From: Branchiostoma floridae
Taxonomy: Eukaryota > Chordata > Leptocardii > Amphioxiformes > Branchiostomatidae
Direction of reading: 5' to 3'
DNA length: 64,000 nucleotides
Assembly (NCBI RefSeq): GCF_000003815.2
Contig: NC_049984.1
Location: forward strand, 6,778,715 to 6,842,714
How positions within the stretch are numbered: position 1 is the stretch's first letter; the number at the start of each line of letters is the position of its first letter. Shown here one piece after another: positions 1-12,085 of the stretch. The notes under the pieces were generated by a model. The model did not search any database. It was not told where the DNA came from and was given only the letters and a program-made list of their open reading frames with translations. Position numbers and translations under genes: made by a program.

Positions 1-3000
1 GTCCAATTTAAGAAATTCTAGTTCCTCCTAATAACGTCTCAATTATTAGAGAGAGAAGCCCCATGGAATAACGTCACGACAGACAAACAGATCATGAGAA
101 AGAGGAAATATAGGAAGACCGGCAACCTCCTAATGAACGTCACTGTGTAATGTATTAAAGACATTTCATCAAGATGTTTAATCTTACCCTGTTTTCATAA
201 GACATTCCTTCCAAGTCATCAAGTTTCATGGAAGAAAGAGAAGTGAGAAAAAGTGACCACCCTATGGTCATAAGTAAAAGGCAATGTAGTTTCCAGATTT
301 GTTGTTGTTGTTGGTTGAAATATAAGAATATAAACCGTGCTACTGTGTGTCCGTTTACATTTAATGTTCTACCTGCTAATGTTGCTAAAAGCATTTGTTC
401 ATGTCACGTGTTGAAACAAATACTAGGGAATGCGAACAAAGAATGTAATTTTTGAAACTTTAAGTCTAAAGCGTAGAAGCTCTTCACTGAGTAACGCTTT
501 GCATTATGGTATTGAGGATATAATTTAATTATTGAGATAATTTAATTCTGGATGAGATTATTTCAGGTAACGTTACTGCTGATATCAATACTATTTTGTT
601 TTCTGAATGCCTGTATCATTTATGCTCTCCAAAAGACAACACCTTTACTTCCACCTGAAATATCACAATGGCATGTGTTTGCTTGTATTGCATAACCGAT
701 TCCGCCTTAAATGGTAGGTACAAACACAGCTGTTTTGTACAGTAGTACAAGCTGCGTTAGACCAGACTGTCTATTGTCGTACCATTGTTCTCTTGCTCAT
801 GTTCGAACAGCACAATACCATTGTAAGTGCAGGGACCATATGTTCGCATGCCAAACCATCCGCCATGTTTGTTCGCCAAGGTCACCTTCGTACCGTGACC
901 TTGATCCCGTTATGTAGAACATGGACGTTGAACATCAAACAGGGTTAAACCGACGGACACAAACATACATTACAGAACAGGTCTTGTTGTCCCGAATGTG
1001 TTAAAGACGTTTTGCTCGGTATAAAAAGACTAAAAATGTAGCGCATTAATTTTTTTTCCTGCCATTTTTCCGATTGAACAGGATAGTGCAAATCTATGTT
1101 CCTATTTTTGTTAAGACTTTGCGTTTCCTCTATGTGCTGAAGATTTATTATTTGCACTTCAAATGTACGGACACAACAAGACAAAATGAAAATTAAATCG
1201 GTGTGTTTTTCGGCTATAAACGTGATCAAGCTAAACTTGCAACATGTTTTCCTTTCAACTCGTGCCAAAGAAGGCAGGACATGTAGCCCTGAAGTATCCC
1301 TCTCACCAAGCTCATAAGATTATCATGATGAACCCTTTTCTAATGGAGATGTGTCCATACACGTGCCGTTTTCTACAAGTATCACCATTCTGTCCTTTCT
1401 ATAACGGACAATGTGACATAATTACGTTGGACTGGTGTTCAGGTGTTGTATCATGGACAGAGGACACTTAAGACAGACAGAGGACACTTAGGCCAGACGG
1501 CTCTCTGGGCGTAGGTAGCATCTGGTCTTATATTCCCATCATTACAAAGGAGTGAGAAAAAGTTGAACCCACATACTAGATCATAGTGCACACACTAGCC
1601 TATATGTATTTGTAAACACGTATATATAGTTATTTTTTTTCACGGTGACTTGCACCATTTGGGCATGAATGCATGATAAAGGTCTAAGTCCATTATCATT
1701 CACTTCCTTGCACATCTTATGACAGAATCGAAATTACTAAGTTTTCATTTTCGTAAATCATAGATACAGAAGGATTAATCTTTCTGCGCGTGGTCGCATC
1801 ATACCCTTGTGAGTACAACGAACAATGTACCCAGATGGTTAAGAAGTATCATATCTTTTATATCTTCAAGAAAATATATCTTTGTGACTATCTAATCTCT
1901 GCAGTCACGACGTTCTTAAGACTCTTCTGACAATGCAATTTTGTCTATAGCTAGCCTGTCACATGTTCATTATGTTCGTTTTCAGTCAGTTGAAGTATTG
2001 TACTTCAATATAAAAGATAAAATGGCATCATTGTATTTTTTCACACCTGACAGTGCGAGCGGAAACAGTGTGAGCATCGCGCCTTGCCACATGTTCGTTA
2101 GTAACGGTAGTTAGCGTTAGTTTCTGGGGAAGAACAAACATCACATGTAAACCAGATAAACGCATCTGGACCGCCGTGCTGAAAAGTCTGGTACTTCAAA
2201 TACAATAAAGTCGATTAGGCTCTGTCTAACATAAAAGTGACAAATGTTCACAACTAGATTTCAAGTGTAGCTTCACACGTTGCTAATTGACTAGAGTTAC
2301 ATTGTCCGAGCGTCATATTGTGATATCTCATTTCTAATCCCTCTACACTTTCATTAGGCTGGTAAAACTACAATAAGAGAAAAAGAATGAATATTACTTA
2401 TCCCAAGATGATAAAAAAAGCTCTTATAACACAATCTTAAATTCGTTTATCTGACCAAATTTTTAGAGATCTTAAAGTACGTGGCGTTTTTGTTACATTC
2501 CTTGACTTAATGCATAAACACTGCACTTTGTTGTCTCTTTGTTATATGTGGCTGAAAACTGTATGGACTAGACAATCCTAGGACTTAGTATAAAAAATGA
2601 TAATAGCAGTATAGTATAGTATGCACAAACAGACGTATTGACAAATTGGTAAAATGTTTTTATTCTAGGCAGATTAAACTCCCGTGTTGGTCACGTACCA
2701 CACCTAACCCCGATTTACTGACATTTGAAAAATCCCCTTTTACGGAGGAATGTAGCAGAATTTGGGTGGAACGTAAAGTCTGGAGTGTGACCCGGACAAG
2801 AACTAGACTGGTCACTTGGAAGGTTGGGAACTCTAACATGTCTATAACGCTGAACTTAATTTGCTTTTAAAAATCATGAACGAAAAAGATGTAGATGTAT
2901 TAGAAGTTGATGTATTCGTATTAATGACTTGAGAAGCGTAATTGTGACCGCACGTAAGAACTTCAAGTTCAGATATTCGAACTATGGAGCACTTGACATT

Positions 3001-3095
3001 TGGTCAATGACGTTCCAAGTTATGATTTCAAAACAGATGTAACGCTACGACGTTGGATCGTTCTGTAACGTTAGGTTTTTCGTGGTGTGGACGCA
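1..3095. other. AT-rich non-coding stretch, nothing recognised
   Basis: All open frames here are short, lack recognisable motifs and have no supporting splice context. The only local structure I see is a small direct duplication around 1454-1493, where a GACAGAGGACACTTA-type unit occurs twice. I see no RNA gene and no transposon ends. Confidence 0.6.
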
Positions 3096-3099
3096 TTTC

Positions 3100-3340
3100 A
3101 CCACTGTCGAGCGATTCATAGCGGAATGATAAAACAATTTACTGGAAAACAAACTAACCGACAATCAGAAATGACCGCTTTAGCCAGTTTTCGTCCTTCC
3201 TAGCAGGTTTTCATAACTAGAAAGTCTAAAGACAAACGGCACTCCGGGCAGTTCACTTTCCCGCCAAATCGCACGCATCTCCATGATTGACAGCTCAACC
3301 GGACGACATATCAACCATAAGTAACGTCTTGTCCTAAGCG
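3100..3340. promoter_or_regulatory. Candidate regulatory island with PBX-MEIS and E2F motifs
   Basis: The sequence shows an exact TGATTGACAG decamer at 3284-3293, the composite site bound by PBX/PREP-MEIS dimers in known enhancers. An E2F-like TTTCCCGCC lies about 25 bases upstream. Base composition is less AT-rich than the flanks. Function is inferred from motif content only; a decamer can occur by chance in 64 kb. Confidence 0.3.
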
Positions 3341-3569
3341 CATGTTATGCCACTGTTACGGTGCATATAACACGGGGGATACATGCAACTTCTATTTCTG
3401 TTCAGGTATTACTCAGCATAGTTTTACTTTACCAAGTGTCATTAAGAAGTAAACGGGTAATAAACTATTTCCTGTTTGAAGTTTAAAACTGTCGTAAACT
3501 ACAATATATTCAAGCTAGTGGGCTGAACGAAAATCGAAATAACTTAATGATACACATGTATATGATAGG

Positions 3570-3660
3570 CAATGAGTGAGTAAGTGAATGAATGAATGAA
3601 TGGATGGATGGATGAATAAGTGAGTGAATGAATGAACGAGTGAACCTGTGAATGAATGAA
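3570..3660. repeat. (TGAA/TGAG)n low-complexity repeat
   Basis: Imperfect tetranucleotide runs of TGAA, TGAG and TGGA cover this stretch. The same sequence class recurs between the copies of the larger repeat at 3740-4310. Confidence 0.85.
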
Positions 3661-3739
3661 TACACGATGTTGAGTCGTCCTTTGTCTCAAGTCGGTCGAC
3701 AATGGAAGGTTATGTCAAAGTAAGCGAGCATACATGGGT

Positions 3740-4312
3740 AACTTTATGAATTAATGCTTGTGCGGATAAATGAGTGATTCCGTGAGTGAAAGAGTGAATG
3801 AGTGAGTGAATAAGTGAGTGAGTGAGTGAGTGAGTGAGTTAGCGAATGAATGAATGACTGAATAAATGAGTTCACAGTTCCGTTCCAAAACCCTTTCGCA
3901 AAGTCCACACTTCAGTAAATCTAGAAGCATCTCCCATGACATTCGGTCACATATAATCTCATGTTTTTTGAGTGAGTGAATGAATGAGTGAATGAATGAA
4001 TGAATGAATGAGGGAATAAATGTATGGATGTATAAAGGAATAAGTGAGTTCACAGTCCCGTATCAAAACTCTTCCACAAAGTCCACACTTCAGTATCAAT
4101 GTAGAAACATCTCCCATGATATTCGGTCACATATAATCTCATGTTTTTTGAGTGAGTGAATGAATGAATGAATGAATGAATGAGGGAATAAATGAATGGA
4201 TGTATGAATGAATAAGTGAGTTCACAGTCCCATTCCAAACCTCTTCCACAAAGTCCACACTTCAGTAAATCTAGAAGCATCTCCCCTGACATTCGGTCAC
4301 ATATAATCTCGT
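3740..4312. repeat. Three-copy ~175-bp tandem repeat with embedded (TGAA)n
   Basis: A block beginning TTCACAGT starts at 3871, 4049 and 4221, so the spacings are 178 and 172 bases. Each block carries about 100 bases of near-identical unique sequence, ending in an ATATAATCTC motif. The first two are followed by a TGAA/TGAG microsatellite. Copy three ends near 4312 without its microsatellite. Minus-strand open frames here simply read the repeats and are not genes. Confidence 0.9.
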
Positions 4313-4429
4313 ATTTTTCCCCCGGAAATGCTCGTCTCTCCCTGAAACAAATTACCTGATCCCCGCACAGCAGAGTAAAAACCGTCTGCCTTTCTGTGGT
4401 CAACATGAAACATTCCCTCCCGCTCATGT

Positions 4430-4960
4430 AAAGCGTCCCGTTATCAAAGGAACAAACGCGCAGCTTTCAGCCGAGGATGAGCGATGGCTACTCACCTGTG
4501 CGGGTTTTAAGGCAGTTAAGCCCGTACATCTTTCAAGTCCATATCTTAATGTTGCCCAGATGTATAGATTCCGATGTCAGCCAAAGTTTTTCCTGGGAGT
4601 TCGATTAGTTTTGGAGACATTCGATTCGGGGGTTCCTTGTCCCGCTAAACCGGGAGAATTTGTAACACTGAATGGCGTAGCGGCTATAAAGATGATAAGA
4701 ACACTCTTTTCAACCTCCCCCCATAAATGTCATTCTTTAGAAATATCACGCAACGCCGAAATATCAAGAAAATGTTGGCGGAGATACGTCGGATCAATGC
4801 GAAGAAAGGGCCCGGACTAGAATATGTTCGAGCGGAATCCATCAATTTTGGGAGGTCGCCATTTTTCTGCAGTCATCTGGAGAAAATGTGGCTGTAACTT
4901 GGCCGCTCCTGGATGATGGTGGCTCATTAAGAGCCGGGAACCTTACCCCATCTGTCTTGC
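4430..4960. promoter_or_regulatory. Candidate conserved non-coding island with minus-strand splice donor
   Basis: Mixed-composition, CpG-containing sequence between AT-rich flanks. It contains CATTAAGAGCCGGG and CCATCAATTTTG (4838-4849); the latter recurs in the island at 5840-6470. On the minus strand a consensus donor (CAG then GTGAGT) follows exon base 4496. An ATG at 4529 is open for 11 codons plus one base up to that donor. This could be a start exon, a non-coding exon or chance. Confidence 0.25.
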
Positions 4961-5249
4961 ACCTCACCTACCCCTTCTTCTTTCATATCAAATCTCTTTA
5001 TATGTATTTTGCCGGTCGGGCCTTGATAAGCGTTGTGCGGAAGTATATCAGATAGAGCGGGGCTTATGTAGCAGCATTTGCGAGATGGATATTATAACGC
5101 ACAAAACTCACCACTGACTGAAGCTCCCCAGATAAGAAACAATGCACAAAGCTGCGCGGCTGCAATAATAAATGTGATTGACTGTGCGTGGACCTAAGGA
5201 AACATTGTGTATGAGCTATGTACACATTAGAGGGATCCCGGTGGGAGGG

Positions 5250-5385
5250 AACGCGGAGGAAGACTCAGTTCGGTCCGAGACAATTGGGAAAGTGAAAGTT
5301 GGTCTCCTTGGTTGCCATGACACCGCAGGGGGTGCCGCCCTGTTCGTTACGGACCGAGTCTCACTTCGTCCATCTTAATTCCGCA
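5250..5385. promoter_or_regulatory. Candidate RFX X-box-like site region
   Basis: Around 5302-5322 a GTCTCC half-site is followed by GGTTGCCATGAC, which resembles the RFX X-box (GTTGCC-AT-GGNAAC type). The surroundings are GC-richer than the flanks. Only the motif is seen; regulatory function is inferred. Confidence 0.2.
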
Positions 5386-5689
5386 CATGACCTCAAGGAC
5401 TCAAGGTGGGATATCTTAAAGAAAGTCTACAAGACACCAGTCACTTAGCAGCTGACGACTAGAAATCTTCACAATGTTCAGAGTTCCATAATACATGTTT
5501 ACATAAATAAATATGTTGCAAGAGAAATATCCAAAATACTCTAATATATTTCAAAAATGTGAAGGTCGAATGTACACGCAGTAAATTCCAATATGGTGCC
5601 CTTGCTTTTGGTAAATCACATTAAAAATTCTAAATGACCATCACCACAAGAAGTCAGCACGTTACGTCAGCACGTACCATTTAAGACCC

Positions 5690-5745
5690 CCCCGCCATAC
5701 CCCCCTGTCCACACTATATCACCCCCCCCCCCTCCCCAAAATAAG
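5690..5745. repeat. C-rich homopolymer tract
   Basis: Several runs of 6-12 C residues interrupted by short spacers. This is simple sequence with no other content. Confidence 0.85.
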
Positions 5746-5839
5746 CGTTGCATTAGACCACGGCAACCATACGAAAATCTTGTCCATTTAGACCTATTTG
5801 GTTGTGGGTTAGCGGTAGAACACAGAAGACGGTTTTCTG

Positions 5840-6470
5840 TGCGCACTTACCTGGGAAATCAGCTCGCCTCTCTTAGAGCGGCCCGCTCTGCCTGGTCATT
5901 AGCCGACCGCCTGCGAGTGATATGCATATAGAGGCCAAGCGCACATTTAAGCGCGATGGAATTGCGCCGCGTCAAAGTACCCGGCACCGCGCCTGATATC
6001 CATAATTTGGTTTTTCCTTTCATATGCCATGAATGCTATCAATAACCATCTGAATATTCTGCGGCCAAAAACCGCTTCGGTACCCCGCAAAGGTCTTCTC
6101 GACCGAGCGGTTCGCCTCGACAGAAACAAGGCTGGACGGATGAAAAATTGCGCCCGTTTCCAATGTAATATGCCATATCACTTATGGCCAAAGCCGCCGT
6201 ATCTGTCCATCTAAAAGACGTTTTGAATTTGGTTTGATAGAAAAGTTATTAAAAGCATCACAGCGGCCGGTCGGCCATCAATTTTGCCGGGGAGCGAGGA
6301 TTTCTTGCGCGGTTCGAGGAAGCTTTTAATTTGGCTACAAGTTTTGATTCGGGCACGCTGGAATTCCACGGGTGGGGGAATGGCGGGTGGCAAGTGTTGG
6401 CCCGTGATAAACTAGCCGTACTTTCGCTCCGGGCGCGCTGTTAGAACCCGCCACGCGCTGGTCTTAAATA
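5840..6470. promoter_or_regulatory. Candidate conserved non-coding island, AT-box rich
   Basis: A GC/CpG-enriched block with many homeodomain-type cores in AT context: CCATAATTTGG, CTTATGGCC, GTTATTAAAAGC, CCATCAATTTTG, CTTTTAATTTGG. It begins at a minus-strand CAG|GTAAGT donor whose exon would end at 5851; the ~60 bases upstream of that donor are closed in all three frames, so any exon would be non-coding. The right end abuts the 148-bp satellite. Conservation cannot be tested here. Confidence 0.3.
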
Positions 6471-6475
6471 CGGGC

Positions 6476-7067
6476 GCACTTTTCTCACCGCTAATGGTCC
6501 GGCTCGCTTTTACATGGCTACTTTGGTGTGTGAGGAAAAAGAGAGGAAATTGACCAAAACAATTCTATGAAAAGAGTAGAAAAGGTCAAAATCAAACTAA
6601 TTTAGTAAGTCTTAACTATGGACGCACTTTTCTCACCGCTGATGGTCCGACTCGCTTTTACATGGCTACTTTGCTGTGTGAGGAAAAAGACAGGAAATTG
6701 ACCAAAACAATTCTATGAAAAGAGTAGAAAAGGTCAAAATCAAACTAATTTAGTAAGTCTTAACTATGGACGCACTTTTCTCACCGCTGATGGTCCGACT
6801 CGCTTTTACATGGCTACTTTGCTGTGTGAGGAAAAAGACAGGAAATTGACCAAAACAATTCTATGAAAAGAGTAGAAAAGGTCAAAATCAAACTAATTTA
6901 GTAAGTCTTAACTATGGACGCACTTTTCTCACCGCTGATGGTCCGACTCGCTTTTACATGGCTACTTTGCTGTGTGAGGAAAAAGACAGGAAATTGACCA
7001 AAACAATTCTATGAAAAGAGTAGAAAAGGTCAAAATCAAACTAATTTAGTAAGTCTTAACTATGGAC
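6476..7067. repeat. 148-bp satellite, four full units
   Basis: The motif GCACTTTT recurs at 6476, 6624, 6772, 6920 and 7068, always exactly 148 bases apart. Units two to four look identical; unit one differs at a few positions (for example CTAATGGTCCGG against CTGATGGTCCGA). No unit has a useful open frame. The length is close to the 147 bp of a nucleosome core. The identity suggests recent unequal exchange, or an assembly compromise. Confidence 0.95.
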
Positions 7068-9110
7068 GCACTTTTGTCACCGCTAATGGTCAGACTTGCT
7101 TTTACATGGCTACTTTGGTGGTTGAAAGAAGAGAGGAAATTAGCTAAACAATCATGTAGAAAGGTAAAAACCAAACTAAATATAACTCCGGAAATACCCC
7201 TCCCGGACACAAAATTCGACCTGCCGCGTCAAGTTCAAACGCGACAAGGCCCAAAGCCAATCCTAGGCAACAGGCAATAACCCCCCACCCATGCACCAAA
7301 AATCGTTGCAATTGCGCGTATCGTTCCGGACATACAGCGCCAAAAGTGCCCAAAAAAACACAAAAAATGCCACCTGGAATGTCAAGTTCAAGCACCAGGA
7401 GGCCCAAAATCAAACCTAAGTGTCAGGCTACAACCCCCAACCCACGTACCAAAAATCACCGTGCTCGCACCATCCGTTCTTGAGATACAGCGCCCTAAAT
7501 CCCCAGCTTCCAAAAGTTCCCACGCCCCTGAAAACCATACCTGCATACATGTAGGTAATTAAACTGGGAAAAGATGTCTACCGGCGTACTTTTGTCACCG
7601 GTGGTCAGGCTTATTTCTACATGGCTACTTTGGTCGCAAGACTAATAATTTGGTAACGAAAAAAAGGAAAAGTGTTATTCACTACGGACCGGGCGCACAA
7701 TTATATTTCTTATGATCTGGTCTCTCTAAGAAGGATAGAAAAGTGAAAAATATTGGCCATATAACTTTTTTAAGTTAAACATTTATGGGATCGAGTCGAT
7801 GGAGCAGAAAAAAATGATGAAAGGTTCTCTAAAAAGTAGAACTATCATAGATGTGGTGGTTAAAACCAGACTATTTCAGTAAGGAAAAAGGATGAAAATA
7901 GGTCTTTAACAACTTGGTCTTTAACTACGTAACGCACTTTTTTTACCACTAATGATCTGGTCCCTACATGTCTCTTTTTGTGACTAAAAGAAGACAAAAA
8001 ATGGCCACACAATCCTGTAAAAATAGTAGAAAAGGTAAAACCAAACCTAATTTAAGAAATTGAATGGAAGAAAACTCGATTCTTAAATGCAGACTATTTC
8101 AGTAACTGAAAAAGGAAATGAAAATAAGTCTTTAACTACGTAACGCACTTTTTTACCACTAATGATCTGGTCCCTACTCGTCTTCTTTTGTGGCAGAAAG
8201 AATATAAGAAATTGGGTAAAAATAGTACAAAAGGTCAAACCAAACCTAATTTAGTAACTGAAGAAAAGAAAACTCGATCTTTCAATACAGACTATTTCAG
8301 TAACTGAAAAAGGAAATGAAAATAGGTCTTTAACTACGTAACGCACTTTTTTTACCACTAATGATCTGGTCCCTACTCGTCTTCTTTTGTGGCTAAAAGA
8401 AGAACAATTGGCCACACGATCCTGTAAAAATAGTATAAAAGGTCAAACCAAACCTAATTTAGTAACTGAATGGAAGAAAACTCGATCTATAAATACAGAC
8501 TCAATTTACCCATCATTAAACGTAAAGTCTCTTCAAGGATACTTCAATGGCCGAGGAAAAAGAGGAAATATAGTAGAGTAGAAATCGCATGTCTAATTGG
8601 TCAGAACCAGGCTAAGTTAGTGACCAGTGTAAACTAATGATTTAGGTTAGACTACTTTGGTGCCTGGCAGACGAAGAGAAGAAATTGGCCTAATTATTAC
8701 ATAAATGCAGTAGATGACAGTGCAAGAACAGTGGTCAAAACTAAGAAGATATATGTAAAGTCGAAGAGAAAAGAGGCATACATCTAATAAATACTGCTTT
8801 AAGCTGGCAAAAGAAGAGCAGAAATCAGCCAAATAGTTACTAGCATCTAAAAAGAGTAGAATTTGGTTAAAAAATAATGGCCTAACCCGGACTGATACAG
8901 TGTCTGAACTACGGACCACCTTTTGTCTCGTCTGGTGGTATTGTCACGACAAGGTGACTGGTTACGAGTTAGGAAAACAGCAAGAATGGCCATACAATTA
9001 TTTAAAAAGAAAATTTGTCTAAATCAGACCACTTTGGTGACAGCAACAAAAAAATGAGAAATCAGCTACTAATGGTCTTGTCTCTATAATATCATACTGT
9101 GCGCCATAGA
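7068..9110. repeat. Diverged satellite relatives (~200-bp higher-order units)
   Basis: A fifth unit starts at 7068 and loses similarity after about 110 bases. Related blocks appear near 7587 and 7688. Three longer copies start with AACGCACTTTT at 7931, 8142 and 8340, spaced 211 and 198 bases. Each combines the 148-unit core with an added GAAAACTCGAT...TATTTCAGTAACTGAAAAAGG segment. Fainter traces continue to about 9110. Identity falls from left to right. No coding content. Confidence 0.8.
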
Positions 9111-9114
9111 GTCC

Positions 9115-10110
9115 GGCAACTTTCCAAAAACTCAGCTGGACTTTCTCTGGTCGACCAAGGCCTCTGTCAAATTATGTTTCGCCATTTTTTTATCAATTTG
9201 TACCATTTTTACAGCCACTTAAGGACCCCGGTGGACACTTAAACAGAGTAACGGAGTGGATGTTTGTGGACTTGGAGAGAACAAACGACCTTGTGAAGCA
9301 AATCAACCGGTGGCGTTGCCAAAAACGATTTGCGCTGCAAAAACTGCACCGTAGAAACAAAGATGTCGTACCGTGTACTTTTAGTTATTGGCAATGGTAT
9401 TTTCATCATGATGTTCTTGGATCAAACTGATGATTAAAACTGTCTGAGTCCATCTTCTCTCTCCAAGAGTCCCTGTCCTTCATAAGGTTTTTAAGACCAT
9501 AACTTGTACCCCGACAACTCTTGGGCAAATCCACACAAAATACAGGTACTCTTATGTAAAAACATGGCTTTAAGTTTCTTCCAAATTTTCCAACGCAGAA
9601 ACGGGGTTTGCCATTAGTTTCATCCCTGCTATTCCGGAAACGTGACAGGCCAGAAAGTTTCCATCTTCCCAAATTATCCGTGGGGAGCTGAACTGGGCAA
9701 AACGTGTTTCCATATTTCAGAATGTATCTTTTCAATAATTCTATTGGACAACGCCGCATAGACACAGATATACGGAACGACCCTAAAAACCTCGGTGTCC
9801 TCAGAAAAACTATATTAATTCCGCATATTCTACATCAACGCACAGTTCAAAGCACATTTCGACCTGGGAAAACAATATTCCCTTAATAAGTCTATTCGTC
9901 ATGTTAGAATAAAGGCAGCATTGTGTATGGGTTTTATACGCTTACAAGTATCCGGTGGCTTAATGTAAGATGTGGTTCAACAAAGCTGATCCCTTCTTCA
10001 TTAGGGAAAGACGCGAACATAACACTGCAACTGACAATTCACTACTTCTTAAAAGAAAGCCAGCTATATACCCTTTAAAATGAAACTTTCCATTATTGTT
10101 TGTACAAGCT
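9115..10110. other. Unassigned non-coding stretch
   Basis: I see no gene, repeat period or motif cluster here. The longest open frames (about 119 codons at most) lack recognisable protein features. Confidence 0.5.
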
Positions 10111-10119
10111 GCACCTCCG

Positions 10120-10290
10120 GACAAACTCACACTAGGAAGAATTTTCACACTTTTTCTATATGTGTTTTGGGTTCTTTAACGTGTTTGAGGTGTGGCTCCT
10201 CGCAAACACTCTATTTACTGTCAAATCCGAGAGACGTTCCTAGCGGACGCTAGGCACTCATCATACACCTGAGTCAAGTGACTCCTCTCT
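10120..10290 (-). mobile_element. SINE-like repeat, family S, copy in reverse orientation
   Basis: Read on the minus strand, this shows the ordered blocks shared with four + strand copies in the window: GACTCAGGTG (about 10267-10276), GTGTTTGCGAGGAGCCACACC (10191-10212) and TTAAAGAACCC (near 10168-10182). The tRNA-like head is not recognisable in this copy. Confidence 0.6.
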
Positions 10291-10439
10291 AAACATTCTG
10301 TAATGTATTCAGGAGGGATGACTGGCGTTTGATGCCCGCGAGCACAGCACGATGGTAGTAGCCTCTACCAGGCTTCATAGATTGGTGGTCTAATTGTAGA
10401 AAATGGACAAATAGAGTTATAGTACACTAGGGAAGTCAG

Positions 10440-10830
10440 CCGGCCAGAACAGTCATTTCCTCACTACGAAATAGGTCGCAAGCTGTTCCCTAGCCGGCTG
10501 TACTTCTCTGGCCGGCTTACCTATATTTGTTCCATTTCTACGGGTTTCCCAGCGACCTATGGAGCCTGGTAGAGTCTACGGTGGCAGACTGACGAGTGCC
10601 GTGCGGTCTGTCACCCATAATCACTCCCCTCGCCGCGACTGAGCCGATAGATCAGTCCCATCCCCATTTGCAGTCCCATTTGGCCCCGCAAACGACCCAG
10701 TCGGCTTTCCGGGGGGACGGCGGACTTAGCGGCCGGACACCTGGCCTCGTGGGGCGCCGCCGCGGCCGCTTGAGTGGCTCGGTAGGGATGACATTTCCGC
10801 GAGAACACGACAGGGGACAATGTTAGAGTG
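10440..10830. other. GC-rich island
   Basis: The segment at about 10640-10800 is strongly GC- and CpG-rich. Just upstream (10437-10525), GCCGGC/AGCCGGCTG motifs occur in both orientations and could fold. Open frames up to 76 codons are expected at this composition and show no protein motifs. It could be a CpG-island promoter or an old element. Confidence 0.3.
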
Positions 10831-11019
10831 TTGTGTCCTAATCTCTTGGCAGATAAGTGGGTTTTAGTTCGTCTCGAAAGTCTTTTGACAGTACCAGACT
10901 TGCAGGTGTAATCTCGAGCTCCAAGCAGATGTTACCACAGAAATTCCTATAGCCACTTGGATGGTGTATAATTTTTACAATAGCCATGACATTTCTTGAT
11001 ATCTATGAGATGTACATAT

Positions 11020-11240
11020 GCATTTGTCTCTTTATTTCAGTTTTCATTAGCCAGGGTAGACCAGTTCTGTGACTTCTCCAACAGACATACATGTATTGAG
11101 ATTTAAACTCTTGTATCTCTTAACATCAATCAAATGTAGCGTTACTTATGAATGTATCTATTTATTTCTGTTTTCATTAGCCAGGATAGACCAGATATGT
11201 GACTTCTCCAACAGAAATACATGTATGGAGATTTAAACTC
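11020..11240. repeat. 130-bp tandem duplication
   Basis: TTTTCATTAGCCAGG starts at 11041 and again at 11171. The following ~65 bases (ACTTCTCCAACAGA...GAGATTTAAACTC) match closely in both copies. Confidence 0.85.
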
Positions 11241-11575
11241 CTGTGACTACTTGCGATGTTATTATATGATAATTTCCATAATAAACGTTATATGGAAGAA
11301 TGCTGGAGTACGTGTTTGTGACATGATCTCCAAGCAAACGTGTGACTTTGGTCGATGGTATTTGTGGACCGGGATTCACACTCACGAAGTTTTGGTGCAG
11401 AATTAAGCAGGGTTGCTGCCCGGCGCCCATTGGACCACATTGTCACGCCCCTACACTTACAGTACATCGTATATCTGTGTTGGTGACACGGCTTGCATCT
11501 CGGAAAAATCATTCACGCTGTTTACTAATTTTTTAATCCTATCTTAAGTCACTGAAAAAAGTATCTAAGAGACTA

Positions 11576-11603
11576 CTGTACTGTACTGTACTGTACTGTA
11601 CTG
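11576..11603. repeat. (CTGTA)n microsatellite
   Basis: Five perfect CTGTA units followed by CTG. It forms the left edge of the three-copy repeat that follows, and degenerate CTGTA/CTATA units recur near 11785-11812. Confidence 0.9.
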
Positions 11604-12085
11604 CAGTCGGTGAGTTTACTTTGGATAGCGGCCATACGGAAAGAAACACGGGGACTGCTCTATCTAGAGTTCGATATATGACATATATAGGGTGAACATT
11701 TTTCAGTGTTCAATGTGTATATTGCAGTGTATTTTAGCCCCCCAAAATCTGGTAGAGGCCATTGTACTGTGCCACGCTGCACTGTACTATACTGTATTGT
11801 ACTGTACTGTAGACGGTGAGTTCAGATCGGGCAGCGGTCACAAGAGACGGATCATGGGGTCTTCTCTGTACTGAGTACCCTACAAAACATCGGTTGAACC
11901 TGTTTAGTGTTTAATGTGTACCACTACCACAGTGTACTTTTGTAGCCACTGAAAGGTTGGCGGAGAGAACCGTACCTAGCTGTACTGCAGTGTACAGCTG
12001 TCGACGGCTTTAGTTCGGACAGCGGTCACCAGAGACGAAACACGGGGTCTTCTCTGTACGGAGTTCTCTACAAAACAGCGGTTGA
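11604..12085. repeat. Three-copy ~200-bp diverged tandem repeat
   Basis: Blocks starting with CGGTGAGT or CGGCTTTAGT occur at 11608, 11814 and 12005 (spacings 206 and 191). Shared order in each: CAGCGGTCAC or CGGCCATACGG, ACACGGGG...TTCTCTGTAC, then GTTGAAC. The preceding CTGTACTGTA stretch is shared too. Confidence 0.8.

Noticed and set aside
3751-4427. Minus-strand frames rich in SFIHSFIHS
   Set aside because: These are translations of the TGAA/TGAG microsatellite.
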